A stretch of 64,000 nt of DNA from Sycon ciliatum. Taxonomy: Eukaryota; Porifera; Calcarea; Leucosolenida; Sycettidae. The notes beneath the pieces are model-generated. The model was not told the DNA's origin. It was given only the letters and a program-made list of their open reading frames with translations, and did not search any database. The translations under genes were made by a program, and so were the position numbers. The DNA lies in contig NC_088645.1 of NCBI RefSeq assembly GCF_964019385.1, positions 13,859,638 to 13,923,637 of the forward strand, given 5' to 3'. Each line of letters begins with the position of its first letter. Positions within the stretch are counted from its first letter, which is position 1. Below are positions 20,880 through 31,760 of the stretch, piece after piece.

Positions 20880-21548
20880 GCTCAAAAACCTGATTTTTTG
20901 GACTTGGAGCAAAATTCTGCACACTTTCGCGTGTTTCCATGATACGAGAAGTTGCGCACGGTCTGCTCACATTCAAATACAGTGCTGCCAACAAATGACA
21001 GCGTGCAACAAAAAAATCTTTCCTTGCAAGGGCACATTTTCGGCCATAACTCTTGAACGGCCGGTCAGATCGGGACACAATTTTCAAAGAATTTGCAGCT
21101 ATTCATGCTCTTTCAACTGACGTAGCACTCAATATGAATTTAGAAATTCGATTTTTCAGCGAATTTTTGGGTAGTTTGCCACCTTAAAGGAGTGCTGAAA
21201 GAGTTTTCTACGGTTAATATGGCCAAATAGCACCTCCCACTGGCATAGGTCCTCATCTTGCTATTTCTCTCTGATTGTTACTCCGTTCGAACTTGACTTG
21301 TAATTACCGGTACAAATACTTCCTATTGACTATTTTCTCATTTTCTCAAGTGCAGCTTTATCGAGCCACACTTTTTATTCTATCGCCATCATAATATTGG
21401 GCATCAATGCCCGTTTGGTTTGCGATGTAAAATAAAACTTCAAACAAACAAACAATGTATACATGTAACGCGTTTTATTGCTCGGTGGAGAATTAATATG
21501 GCTGAGTTCTAAGACATTGTTCTCTAGAATAATGAGTGCTTTTCACTG
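20880..21548. other. no recognised gene
   Basis: This is AT-leaning non-coding sequence. TTTGCGATGTAAAATAAAACTTC near 21420 could be the end of a retroelement, but I cannot support a call. Confidence 0.4.
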
Positions 21549-23376
21549 GCAATAGACTATGGATTTCGGCAATATACAGTCTGTACTGGTGAGATCAACT
21601 AAAGTGTGCAAAATTCCTCCAACAGCCAAAGTTTAAAGCAAGGCGTAAACCAAGCGTCATATTTGTGGCAAACAGATGAAGCGCTGGTCAAGGTACGGTT
21701 ATGCATACATGTCGGTTTGACCTAGAGCTGTAAATAAAATGAAGGCTGCATACATCACGCAACTACATGTAAGTTTCCTGTTCGATATGTATGCGTATCC
21801 TAGTAGTAGTGAAACAGGAATATTATAAACCAGAACCGATGTTCTCGCTCCACATACACCGACATAAGGACATGGACCCAGACAACAGAGGCAGGAGCAC
21901 ACAGAGTGAGGGTAGTAGGCCGTAGCCATATGTGAATCGGAATGTAGAAGAACCTAGGAGCAACAACAGGGAGACAGACCCCAGGAGGAAAAGTGATTGC
22001 ATTGCACCACTTGGGACCGTCAGATTAATTTCTCTGGTCCGAGCCAGGAGGGAAAAAACCCTCGCGCCAACGAACGCACATATGAGGGAAAAGACCGGGT
22101 GTATAACCCCATGTGGTAATATGGCAGCATAAAACTGGCACAACATATCTACAGCCAAGAAAGAAAGGGAAGAAGACGGGCAGACATGAAACGTGGGAGG
22201 GTGGGGACACTGGTGAGACACACAAAACTGACCGAAGAAGTCAGGCAAAAAGAACAGCAACAAAAAGAGAAAACACCAGATTCCATATTCGCAAGAAAAA
22301 TAATTTTGTTGCGCGAGAAATCATTTCTAACCTCACTTGCTCCGCTCGGCCGGCGAGAAATATATCTTCTGTCCCTGTCATCAGTGGAGTTTACGTATTT
22401 ACGGAATATAGCCAATGAAAGTAACTGGAGTTAAATCATCAAGCAGGGGTATGGACACACATCAGGAATGCTAAAATAAATGGGATACAACAAAGTAGGA
22501 AGGCTAGCAAGCGAGTTGACAATCTCACATGACAAAGTGTAGAAGAACATAATCATCAAGGCTATCCCTGGTTGGCGTTGCTGGGGTAGCCTTCCGCTTG
22601 CCCATAGCGACAAGAACCTCATCAGGGTCGCTGTTCGAAGACGAATCCCGGGTGGCAGCATCCAGTTTTTGCTGATGCAGAGAATAAATAATGACCAAAG
22701 AAAAACATTACCAGCATGGTCAGTGATACCAAGGGACACTCGAGAGCACGAGGCTAAACCATGTGAACCAAAAGTGATTATTATACACGCTGCGAAATAT
22801 TTCAACATCAACGATGTACATGTTGTATTGGGCCAGACATTACAGTTCACAATTCACACATTTCATGGAAATTGAGTTTCTTCGAAAAGCAATACATCCT
22901 CGAACACCAGTATGCCCCCTCAGGCTCTTACTGTCTTTGACGACGCACTAGAGGTCAGTACATGTATGACACAGGTTCGTCTTAAGATCGGTATATACAA
23001 GCTAGAAGATGCGCTTCTCGACGTGCTCTGACTTCGATCTACGTAGAATGTATCTACGTATCTGCGCAGGATTTCCCAGTGCGTTCCTGGAGAGGGGTAG
23101 TGATGTGGTGTATATTATGTCGAAGGCTGCATGAATTAATAAAGCCTATCTTTACAGTTCCAGCAGTTTATCGTGTGACAGACTCTGATGGGATGCTAGG
23201 ATTTACGTGGATGTTCGATAAAAGGGAGTAATTAGAGGGCTGTGAGCTAGGATGAAATGGGATTTCATTAGGGCTTCCACGGGTGTCCTGTTGGTATAGT
23301 TGGCAACTTGTATGATACATAATAGTGAGTTATGAGAAGGCAAACACAACTTAAGCCATTAATTACCTTGATTGCA

Positions 23377-24764
23377 CTAGCGCTTCCTCTGGGGGTAGCT
23401 GCAACGCATTCGAAATGCCTCTCCCTCTCGGTGGCTGATGCTTCGGTAGCCCATGTTACCTGTGGATCGGGTGATGTGTTGCACCGATGGGGATGCCTTG
23501 GGCTTGAATGTATGTTTTCCAGTAGCCGAGGTGAAGCCCTCGTCGTCTGGGGAGGTGTGAGCTGCTTTGCCACGTAAACAAGCAGGGAAACCAGGAGTCC
23601 CTTGGGCGTTAGCTGATGGCTGGGCCTTCAGTGGAGCTGTATTCGGAGTCTCCTGCTGAACGTCATGTGTGGTGGAAGTCGTGGAATCCTTGCTGCCAGA
23701 CGTGTCCATGTAAACCTGCTGCACTGCTCCGTGGTAACTGTTGCGATCTCTAGGCTTGGCATTCACACGCGGACGAGTGCCTCTTGTTCTTGCACCAATC
23801 TGTTGCCGGGATTCTTGATCAGCACTGTCTATAGGAGCTGGAATTCTACAATTGCCTCGATAGCACTGCTGGACTATTCTGATTGCAGTATTCAGAGACA
23901 CTCTGTGGCCCACTGAAATATAGACGGGTGTTGATCCACCTTTGTTGACGCTGGCTACTCCAATGATGCCGGTCTTGCCCTTTCCAATCACTGGAGCCGT
24001 GCCTCTGTTTTGGCAAAGGTGTTTGATATTGTCCTGCGTATGCGAAAAGGTCAAAGAGACGCAGGTGTTAAACTTTCAACAGGGACAGGTGATTATCACT
24101 GGGACCACATCCTAAGCTAAGTACGTTTCACTTGCGATCCCCTCCATCTCCGAAAATTTCGCTCAGTTGCACGACAGGAATAATAATAATAAATTACAGC
24201 CAATATAGTGCTAAATGGGCATCATCACGGCAAAAATAAAGAAGTGGAGGCGAGTATTCCTAACGAATGTTCCAGGGCAAGAACATAGAGAAGTCTTCAC
24301 TTACTTTTCGGAATTGTCGCTCACTTCGGGCTTGAACCGCTGGAATAAGAAGTGTTTTGGCTACACCAATGGTGGGCACGTCAGCCACAACTCCTAGATG
24401 GCTGGCTGAGCCACAGCCTCTGTGGTGCAAAATTCCATTGCCATCCACCAAAAGCACCTGTGGCTTCCACTGGGGGTGTTCCTTCTTAAGTGTCTCCAGC
24501 AACGTGACATAATGCTCGACTTCTCGATACGCCAAAAAGCCGGATTTGTATGGTACGGTTATTTTGACGGGAATCTTAAATGTATGCATGTGTTGCATGG
24601 TATGGTAGTTATATAGCGATAGCGCAGCCACGGCCGTCTGGTTGTCGTTGCTGCTGTACGAAATATCAAGTCCTCCGATAATGTTAATTGACGACCTCAG
24701 GGTTGCTCCTGGGCGACCGAATCGATCCTCTTTGATGATACTACATCGGATATTCCGTTGAATC
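23377..24764 (-). CDS. endonuclease V, copy B (best-preserved, N-terminus missing)
   Basis: There are two minus-strand exons. 24305-24764 is 460 bp and opens after TTCACAG. 23377-24033 follows a 271-bp GT...AG intron, with phase 0 on both sides. Endonuclease V cleaves inosine-containing RNA or deaminated DNA at the second phosphodiester bond 3' to the lesion, using a two-metal RNase H-like fold. Numbering from the first full codon of this exon, the acidic residues D33 (IIGGLDISY), E81 (FLAYRE) and D107 (LLVDGNG) correspond to the D43/E89/D110 triad of Thermotoga EndoV. The wedge-like PYKSG, IGVAK and YISVGHRVSL motifs are also present. The C-terminal tail is long, polar and low-complexity (about 130 residues beyond the fold). 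The exon(s) for the first ~20-30 residues of the family are not found upstream, so expression as a complete enzyme is not shown. Confidence 0.85.
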
Positions 24765-24939
24765 CTGTGAACCAGACATATAGAAACGAAAGGGAAGAAA
24801 TAACGAAGAAAAAACAGCATTATGTATCACTGGGTGGATGGGTTGCAACATTAGAGTGGGTGTATATGGGTGTGCTTCTTGAATGTATGTATTTATGTGT
24901 GTATGTAGCAAGGCTTGGCAGCAGGATCAAGATCAAGAT

Positions 24940-25015
24940 CAAAATGTATGAATGTATGTATGTACATGTATGTATGTATGTTTGTATTTATGTATGTATG
25001 TATGTATACATAGGT
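24940..25015. repeat. TATG microsatellite, copy B
   Basis: A run of TATG/TGTA tetranucleotides directly precedes CATAGGTACCTCC, as in copy A. Confidence 0.8.
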
Positions 25016-25503
25016 ACCTCCTTAAGAGCACAATCTTCTGGCACAGATTACTTTTGTCTTTGGCGCTCATGAAACAAAGGCAACATTCGGTTGAGGCTGT
25101 GTTGTTTTCACTGGATTAGGCGAGGTAAACTTCGATATAGAAGACTGGAACTGGTTCACTGCGCCGATGTGAACTCCTACCACCAGTGTTTCTTCTTTCC
25201 AGTTTGGAACTCAGCAGATTGCATAGGTTTCAATGGAGATTTTTGTGTGCTCCTCGTAAATTTTGAATGTACTTTTATGTTAAAATATTAGTAGTAGGAC
25301 AAAGTCTGCGCAATCTTGGCCGTTAAATTTTCTTGCGTACCTTTTAGTTGTCTATTTTCGGACCTATGTCGGCATCCTGGTTGAGAAGTGGAGAGGAGAA
25401 TTCTCTTTCTCTAGGATTCCTTCGGCCGACCTCGTTACGGTCTGGGTAAAAGAGTGACGCTGAGCAAAAGTTCCATTCTAAACTAAGTTACTTTTACCGT
25501 TAT

Positions 25504-25850
25504 TATTATTTGACAAAGCGGTCTAACTACAGTAGTTATTTTTTTTCCGGCATTATACGGATTATTATTATTATTATTATTATTATATGGAAAGAAGCCT
25601 CTTGTCCGGGCCAATAACACCAAAAAGCAGATAGATGTGAGCTCAAAAATGGAACGAAAAATAGCAAATAGAATCAAAACTCACGATGGAATCAAACTCA
25701 CGATGGAATCAAACTCATGATGGAAAGAAACTACAACCCAATGAGTTGGAAAACCAACCACAGAATTAGATATTGGGAATAGAGTCAGACACAACAACAA
25801 CCGAAATCAGTACACCAATTTTTTTATTTTTTTATTACTATTATTATTAT
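25504..25850. other. left module of the insertion, TTA-rich
   Basis: It contains two ATTATTATT runs (25562-25588 and 25835-25850) and a short direct triplication of ACTCACGATGGAATCAAACTC (about 25679-25722). No gene is seen. Confidence 0.5.
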
Positions 25851-25996
25851 TTCAGAACTAAATATTGCGACAGAGCTTTCGGCCATATTTTCAATTCATT
25901 GCATTCCCAACTCATCACAACCACGCGCTCTTCAGCCGAACCATACAGACACCAGCAAGGACACTTCCGTTGAGAGATAATACTTATTGCTCCACG

Positions 25997-26042
25997 CCTC
26001 TAGACAGCTGTTTCGCTCCCTGTCGGAGCTCATCAGTAGAGG
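25997..26042 (-). ncRNA. type I hammerhead ribozyme, 851-bp repeat unit 1
   Basis: Read on the minus strand: stem I is CCUCUA (26042-26037) with UAGAGG (26002-25997). The core CUGAUGA lies at 26036-26030. Stem II is GCUCC/GGAGC with loop GACAG. Core GAAA is at 26014-26011. Stem III is a 2-3 bp ACA/UGU helix with loop GC. The cleavage triplet GUC is at 26005-26003, and cleavage is predicted after 26003. Every core base is canonical and all three stems pair without mismatch. Confidence 0.88.
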
Positions 26043-26847
26043 ATGATAATGATGATAATGGAGGAATGATCATTCTTATACACCAGAAATGGCGCAAGTG
26101 CGCGCTTTCCACATATATCAATGGCATATGCAAGCTGCTAAAATGGTAAAGTGTGAGAACAGCGATAAATAATCATAGTACGCGCTCATTGGTGGAGAAA
26201 CACACCACACAGGCGACGAAAATCTTACGCGGAATACTGATGCCAAAGGAAAGTACATGTATGTTGTTTATTATTATGATGTTGCAATGTCCATGTATGC
26301 AGGCCAGGCGAGACTCACCGCCGAGATCCCCTAACGCGACAGGCTCGGTTGCCGTTCAGGATTCACACCGACCTGTCCGCCCGTCAACAGGATCGACAGC
26401 GGGAGGCCCCACTGATGCCGATGTCGATGCACACCAGGAAACTTGTAGTCGTGAGTGTTATACTAACACGTCCATCGGCAACCACTGACAAACGAGAGGC
26501 CAGCTGGGGCATTCACTCCAGTCAGGGATGCTTGGTCGACGCTTCGTATCAGCAGCTCAGCTCATTTTGATCAAACAAAGATATTGCAGATGTGTCTTGC
26601 TTTTCTCCTTCCTTCTTCACCGACTCGTCTTGTCATCTCTCCTTCCTTCTTCACCGACTCTTCGTGTCCACTCTGCTCTGCCACTAACGGCGCATTAAAA
26701 CTTCAGAACTAAATATTGCGACAGAGCTTTCGGCCATATTTTCAATTCATTGCATTCCCAACTCATCACAACCACGCGCTCTTCAGCCGAACCATACAGA
26801 CACCAGCAAGGACACTTCCGTTGAGAGATAATAATTATTGCTCCACG

Positions 26848-26893
26848 CCTCTAGACAGCTGTTTCGCTCACTGTCGGAGCTCATCAGTAGAGG
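26848..26893 (-). ncRNA. type I hammerhead ribozyme, 851-bp repeat unit 2
   Basis: This is the same fold as unit 1. Stem I CCUCUA/UAGAGG, CUGAUGA, GAAA and GUC are all conserved. One change shortens stem II to GCUC/GAGC, with a larger loop. The two predicted cleavage sites are 851 nt apart, so a transcript crossing both would release an 851-nt unit. Confidence 0.85.
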
Positions 26894-27430
26894 ATGATAA
26901 TGATGATAATGGAGGAATGATCATTCTTATACACCAGAAATGGCGCAAGTGCGCGCTTTCCACATATATCAATGGCATATGCAAGCTGCTAAAATGGTAA
27001 AGTGTGAGAACAGCGATAAATAATCATAGTACGCGCTCATTGGTGGAGAAACACACCACACAGGCGACGAAAATCTTACGCGGAATACTGATGCCAAAGG
27101 AAAGTACATGTATGTTGTTTATTATTATGATGTTGCAATGTCCATGTATGCAGGCCAGGCGAGACTCACCGCCGAGATCCCCTAACGCGACAGGCTCGGT
27201 TGCCGTTCAGGATTCACACCGACCTGTCCGCCCGTCAACAGGATCGACAGCGGGAGGCCCCACTGATGCCGATGTCGATGCACACCAGGAAACTTGTAGT
27301 CGTGAGTGTTATACTAACACGTCCATCGGCAACCACTGACAAACGAGAGGCCAGCTGGGGCATTCACTCCTGTCAGGGATGCTTGGTCGACGCTTCGTAT
27401 CAGCAGCTCAGCTCATTTTGATCAAACAAA

Positions 27431-27527
27431 GTGGAGCAATAATTATTATCTCTCAACGGAAGTGTTCTTGCTGGTGTCTGTATGGTTCGGCTGAAGAGCG
27501 CGTGGTTGTGATGAGTTGGGAATGCAA

Positions 27528-27528
<1 letters not shown>
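27431..27528. repeat. inverted partial copy of the 851-bp repeat
   Basis: GTGGAGCAATAATTATTATCTC through GAGTTGGGAATGCAA is the reverse complement of the segment at about 25905-25995 (TTGCATTCCCAACTCATC to TTATTGCTCCAC). The junction with unit 2 lies just after ATCAAACAAAG. An inverted stub at the 5' end of a tandem repeat is known in Penelope-like insertions. Confidence 0.8.
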
Positions 27529-27558
<30 letters not shown>

Positions 27559-28490
27559 GATTTGAGGGAAAGAGACAAACGGGAAAAGTCTGAAGAAAAA
27601 AATTGACTGTCACCACCAGGACTCGAACCAGGGACCCTCGCCCGTAGCCAGCGATGCTCTAACCACTGAGCTATGGTGTAGTCGTCATCCCAGCAGAGAC
27701 AGTTCAACGTTTTCTTCAGAGTTCGTAACTCACACTTCCTGCGAATCCACACAGGCGGGTGGGACGCAGCCCTCACTGTAACCCACACATTTCACGTACA
27801 AACTAGCAGGCGGGGAGCCCCAAGTCATAAAATATTAACTGGTTTGAGGGAAAGAGACAAACGGGAAAAGTCTGAAGAAAAAATTGACTCTCACCACCAG
27901 GACTCGAACCAGGGACCCTCGCCCGTAGCCAGCGATGCTCTAACCACTGAGCTTTGGTGTAGTCGTCATCCCAGCAGAGACCGTTCAACGTTTTCTTCAG
28001 ACTTCGTAACTGACACTTCCTGCGAATCCACAATTATTATTATTATTTGAACTGGTTTTGAGGGAAAGAGACAAACGGGAAAAGTCTGAAGAAAAAAATT
28101 GACTGTCACCACCAGGACTCGAACCAGGGACCCTCGCTTGTAGCCAGCGATGCTCTAACCACTGAGCTATGGTGTAGTCGTCATCCAAGCAGAGACCGTT
28201 CAACGTTTTCTTCAGACTTCGTAACTCACACTTCCTGTGAATCCACACAGGCGGGTGGGACGCAGCCCTCACTGTACCCACACACTTCACGTACAAACTA
28301 GCACGCGGGGAGCCCCAAGTCATAAAATATGAACTGGTTTTGAGGGAAAGAGACAAACGGGAAAAGTCTGAAGAAAAAAATTGACTGTCACCACCAGGAC
28401 TCGAACCAGGGACCCTCGCTTGTAGCCAGCGATGCTCTAACCACTGAGCTATGGTGTAGTCGTCATCCAAGCAGAGACCGTTCAACGTTA
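27529..28490 (-). mobile_element. tandem array of four tRNA-derived SINE units
   Basis: Four head-to-tail minus-strand units each contain a tRNA-like head with A box TAGCTCAGTGGTTAGAGC and B box GGTTCGAGTCC. The heads lie at about 27612-27680, 27890-27958, 28107-28176 and 28391-28460. Each unit continues CTGGTGGTGACAGTCAATTTTTTC and TTCCCGTTTGTCTCTTTCCCTCAAA. Units 1, 2 and 3 carry, in whole or part, an extra segment with GGGTGGGACGCAGCCCTCACTG or GCGAATCCACA. (TTA)n tracts separate units 2 and 3 and bound the array at both ends. Head identity is high, indicating recent amplification or tandem duplication. Confidence 0.88.
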
Positions 28491-28499
28491 TTATTATTA

Positions 28500-28893
28500 T
28501 TATTATTATTATTATTGTATTCTCACTCCATTTCTCTTTATTAGTATCTTTCTGGATTGTTTTTCATTAGTACAACGTAGCTTCCTGAGGAGTGTTGTGC
28601 GAAAACTAGTTCGAAGTACAATTTTTTGTTCATCATTTCTTCCACATCACATTTTTTCTTTCTTCCATGTTCTTCACTGCCTTCGTATACACCCGTTTTT
28701 TGAATACAATAAAAGCCTTTGTGAAAATGCCGGTTCAGCTCGTTCTGTTGATCGCAATTCTAAAACTATTGTCGCCTCGACGCCTATTTACATTATTATT
28801 ATTATTATTATTATTATTATAATGCATGTTCGCGTTGATGTCAACAATGTTCACATCTTCGCATATGCCAGAACCAAACGATCAGCTGTATGA
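28500..28893 (+). mobile_element. retroelement remnant (possible Penelope-like 3' region)
   Basis: GTAGCTTCCTGAGGAGTGTTGTGCGAAAACTAG resembles the conserved hairpin near the 3' end of Penelope-like elements (CCTGAGGAGTG...CGAAA). A TTA tract follows at 28793-28820. The last ~70 bp (TTCGCGTTGATGTCAAC... CACATCTTCGCATATGCCAGAACC) resemble 36330-36420, just beyond the Penelope-like element. This is a low-confidence family call. Confidence 0.4.
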
Positions 28894-29396
28894 TACTTTT
28901 ACCGTTATGCAGATTATTATTATATCTAGGTGATAACCTGCGATTGCTAGCTATGTGCATATTTGCGTATTTGATTTGGGATGTAAAATTACTTGTAAAA
29001 TAGATTGGATGAATAGTAAATGGATAGAAAATAGGAAATTAGGAAATTCAAATCAGGTAAGATCATTGCCAATCTAACTTCACCTTGCAAGCTGCCTTTC
29101 ATACAAAGCCTGACTCCTATAACTACATGACTGTAGCAGAGATTTGGTTTTCTGTAGAACAAGTGATCATACTTATGCATAAACGTACCTTGACCACTGC
29201 TCCATCTGTTTGCCAGAAACACGAGGCTCCTTTGCTGCCATGTTTGAAACTTCAGCTGAGAGAGGAGTTGGGCTCACCAGTAAGATCGCTCACAGTTCTA
29301 GAGAAGAACCGCAGAACCCGAAAACGTCTGAATACTACCACTGAGGATTTTGCTAACGTTTGATTCAGATGGACCAAACAAACATTGAACCAAGTC
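28894..29396. repeat. segmental duplication, copy B (right part)
   Basis: Continuation of copy B, matching 8340-8860 of copy A and about 53180-53690 of copy C. Similarity stops after CAAGTCAGGCAACCT. Confidence 0.85.
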
Positions 29397-29399
29397 AGG

Positions 29400-31535
29400 C
29401 AACCTCTGTTGACAGCGGAATAAAATTAAACTAAAGGCAACGGGAAGAGGCACAGAACAAGTAACAGTTGAAGTGTGTTCAAGGAGAACATTTTCAACAC
29501 TGACGATGCAAGGAATCAAAGCCTAGATTTCTAGTTGTGCAAAGTTTCTTCGCCTCGGGCCTGCAAGGAGGGAGACGTGGGCGTGTACTTACTCTTGATA
29601 GCATATACTTGCGGGATATGGAGGTTGTATAACTCCCACAGACACTATGGCGTTCATGTCTTCTACGTGGATAAAGGTTATTATTAGATGTAGCGTGCCA
29701 CTGAAGCCGACGAGCCTAAAGGCTAAAAGTTAAAACGCCACTGGTCAACGGCGCCGCTGCTGCGCCATAGGCATAGTGGCGGCACCAACTATTGTGCCAC
29801 TGCCACTGGTCTAAGAAATAGGAACGAAGGAACGTGATCCTTGACTCTACAATGACTCTACAATGCAATAGTAGATGTGAGTCTTGTGACAAAACATGTA
29901 GGACTAGGAGTAGGCGTACGCCAGTGTTGTCAAAACCGGGGCAACGCCATTGTCAATGGAAATTGCGTTGGTTGCGCCTGTACTAGAACGGGTGGCATAT
30001 GGCAGAATTAATTACGTTCGGGAAAAGGCAGATGCAAGAGCATCGCGAGCTGCACATCATCGGCATATCCCAACGTCGTCGGCGACTCGACCATTCAACG
30101 CGTCTGTACAACAACAGCAGTCTGCATATCACCACCGTCGTCAGCTTTTCAGCTACCAAAATAATTAATGCACTCAGCCCTGTCGCTGTTTCTCTAGCAA
30201 CAGGTAGCCTGGGGAACACGGCTGACTGAACACTTAGGAAAGACCACACGCAATCCCATCCTGAATCCACAGCTACAGCGGAGGAGTACATGTTTCGCAA
30301 CTGCTGGGCTGTGGGCCATGGAGTGATGGCGACTGTGTCACGTGTGTGCTGATGGCTGACGCCAGTAACGCCTTCAATTAACTAATTAGTTTTAGTTGAA
30401 CACTAAACAGCCTCAACCCTGCATGTAATTACAACATCATCCTGCCTAGGCGCCTGTCATGCCCAGCCCTAGCAACGGTTGTCATCAACTGCTACAGGAG
30501 CCCGCCAACTAACTGTTGCTTCAACCCAGGCCCTCAGGCTCAGGCCATCACTGGATCAGGGATCACAGTCTCGTGCGCATTACATACATGTAGGCAGGAT
30601 CGACAAAAGCGTCGTGCGAGGGCGGCATTCAGGGTTCACAGTAACCGACTGAGTTGCGTAGAAAAGCGTCGATTAGATGGGGGCGGCGCACGTGCTCCAA
30701 AATGCCAGCTTGACCAATCAGCAGTCAGCATTTCGTCGCATTTTTGCTCGAAGTAGGGGGTGTTTGAAGGAGTTAGCAGCACTTCAGCTAGGTTCTACCA
30801 GGCTGGGACTTGGCCCAGGCACAGAAGACAGGTGTTCCAAAAGATTTAACGAAATAAATTTTCATTACGCACACGGGTATGCCAGAGCATATGCGTAAAC
30901 TTCGTGAGATATAACAGTATTGGAAAGGAGTATCCAAAAACGTCTCCGTTTTCTTTGCCAGGGTCTCCTTAAAATTTCAAGCCATAGATTGTCCAAAACG
31001 ACCAAGGGGTAGATGCTCTGTACTGATTTTAGTAACCCCGAGTCCCAGCGGCGCGCAACCGCTTGCGCGAAAATGTGTGAGGATCAAACAACAAGAAAAA
31101 CGCATGCATGCAGCAGAACAGCAACGAGTGCCGTCGAAGAGAAAATCATTGTGCACAGATTGCTCAGTGTTCTCTCCTCAGTTCGCCCGCGGCGTTGGTT
31201 GCTGTGCTTTCATTCTCGCTGGAGTTCTTGTGGCAGAGGATTTCGCCATCATGGAGGAACTGGTACCCTGGGAAACCTAGCATTCAGTGACCCTCGACTA
31301 ACGCACGGTGGATTTGCTGGTCCCGTTCACCTCCATCCGATCAGCAGCTCCGTGTGGTATCATCATGTTCTCGGCGTTACCTGCCTGGCGAGCTCTGACT
31401 CGTTTGTTTGTCTTCTTACCTGTGGAACATCGTGATCGCTCATTGTAGAATCAGCTTTTGGTCGGACATGGCATGTTGTATTTACTGGGACTGGCACAGG
31501 TTGCGTTTCGCCTTCTTCGGTGGACTAATTTTACA
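29400..31535. other. no recognised gene
   Basis: No protein motif or repeat structure that I can name. Open frames up to 140 codons (31013-31435) show no familiar domain. CCACGGTGTGCGAG-like and TACATGTA motifs are scattered. Confidence 0.4.
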
Positions 31536-31539
31536 AGGC

Positions 31540-31760
31540 ACAGTGAAAGGCAATTCTTTGCCGTGGACAAGCACAACTACTGTAACTGTTCAATGTTGCG
31601 GTGCAATTCCCAGTGCAAATAATAAAGCAAACTATTTCCACTGGAGTATGCACGATCGTAAAAGCACAAGATCGACACGAACGGAAACGAGAATGGTTTG
31701 ACACTGCATGCCGAGAGAAGCGAGGAAAGGACAGGTCCTACCAAACCATCGGCTCTAAAA
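31540..31760 (+). repeat. left arm of a 2-kb-spaced inverted repeat
   Basis: AATTCCCAGTGCAAATAATAAAGCAAACTATTTCC through GAGAGAAGCGAGGAAAGGACAGG is matched in inverted orientation at about 33625-33805 (CCTGTCCTTTGTTCACTTCTCTCCGCAC to TTTGCACTGGGAATTGTACCGC). Divergence is moderate. It looks like two copies of a dispersed repeat with no identified coding capacity. Confidence 0.65.

Larger units (their letters stand above)
21549..25503. repeat. segmental duplication, copy B (left part)
   Basis: It is collinear with 3202-7970 apart from the two insertions private to copy A. It is interrupted at 25503 by a 3.4-kb insertion and resumes at 28894. The 15-bp sequence TACTTTTACCGTTAT is present on both sides (25489-25503 and 28894-28908). 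Confidence 0.85.
25851..27430 (-). mobile_element. tandem 851-bp hammerhead-bearing repeat (retrozyme-like)
   Basis: TTCAGAACTAAATATTGCGAC begins units at 25851 and 26702, exactly 851 bp apart. The first unit is complete. The second is cut about 120 bp short at 27430. The two are almost identical (for example AATACTTATTG versus AATAATTATTG, and CGCTCCCTG versus CGCTCACTG). On the minus strand each carries a type I hammerhead ribozyme. There is no ORF of recognisable function, and a (TAA)n tract adjoins the 3' side. Tandem non-coding repeats that each carry one short-stem-III hammerhead are the defining layout of metazoan retrozymes. The unit here is long for that class, so a Penelope-type terminal repeat is the alternative. 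Confidence 0.75.
25504..28893 (-). mobile_element. 3.4-kb composite insertion in copy B with 15-bp target duplication
   Basis: It is bounded by TACTTTTACCGTTAT on both sides. The uninterrupted site is seen in copy A at 8350. Several modules inside end in (TTA)n runs on the plus strand, that is (TAA)n tails on the minus strand: a left module (25504-25850), a tandem 851-bp ribozyme repeat (25851-27430), an inverted piece (27431-27528), a SINE array (27529-28490) and a right module (28500-28893). It may be one composite retroelement or a nested series of insertions attracted to TAA repeats. Confidence 0.75.

Noticed and set aside
27612..28460. Four apparent tRNA genes (A and B boxes)
   Set aside because: The heads are fused to SINE bodies with TAA-type tails and lie in a tandem array, and the acceptor stem does not close. 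They are SINEs, not tRNA genes.
27453..28485. Frames reading QWLEHRWL...VPGSSPGG
   Set aside because: This peptide is the translation of the tRNA-derived SINE head, a common false gene.
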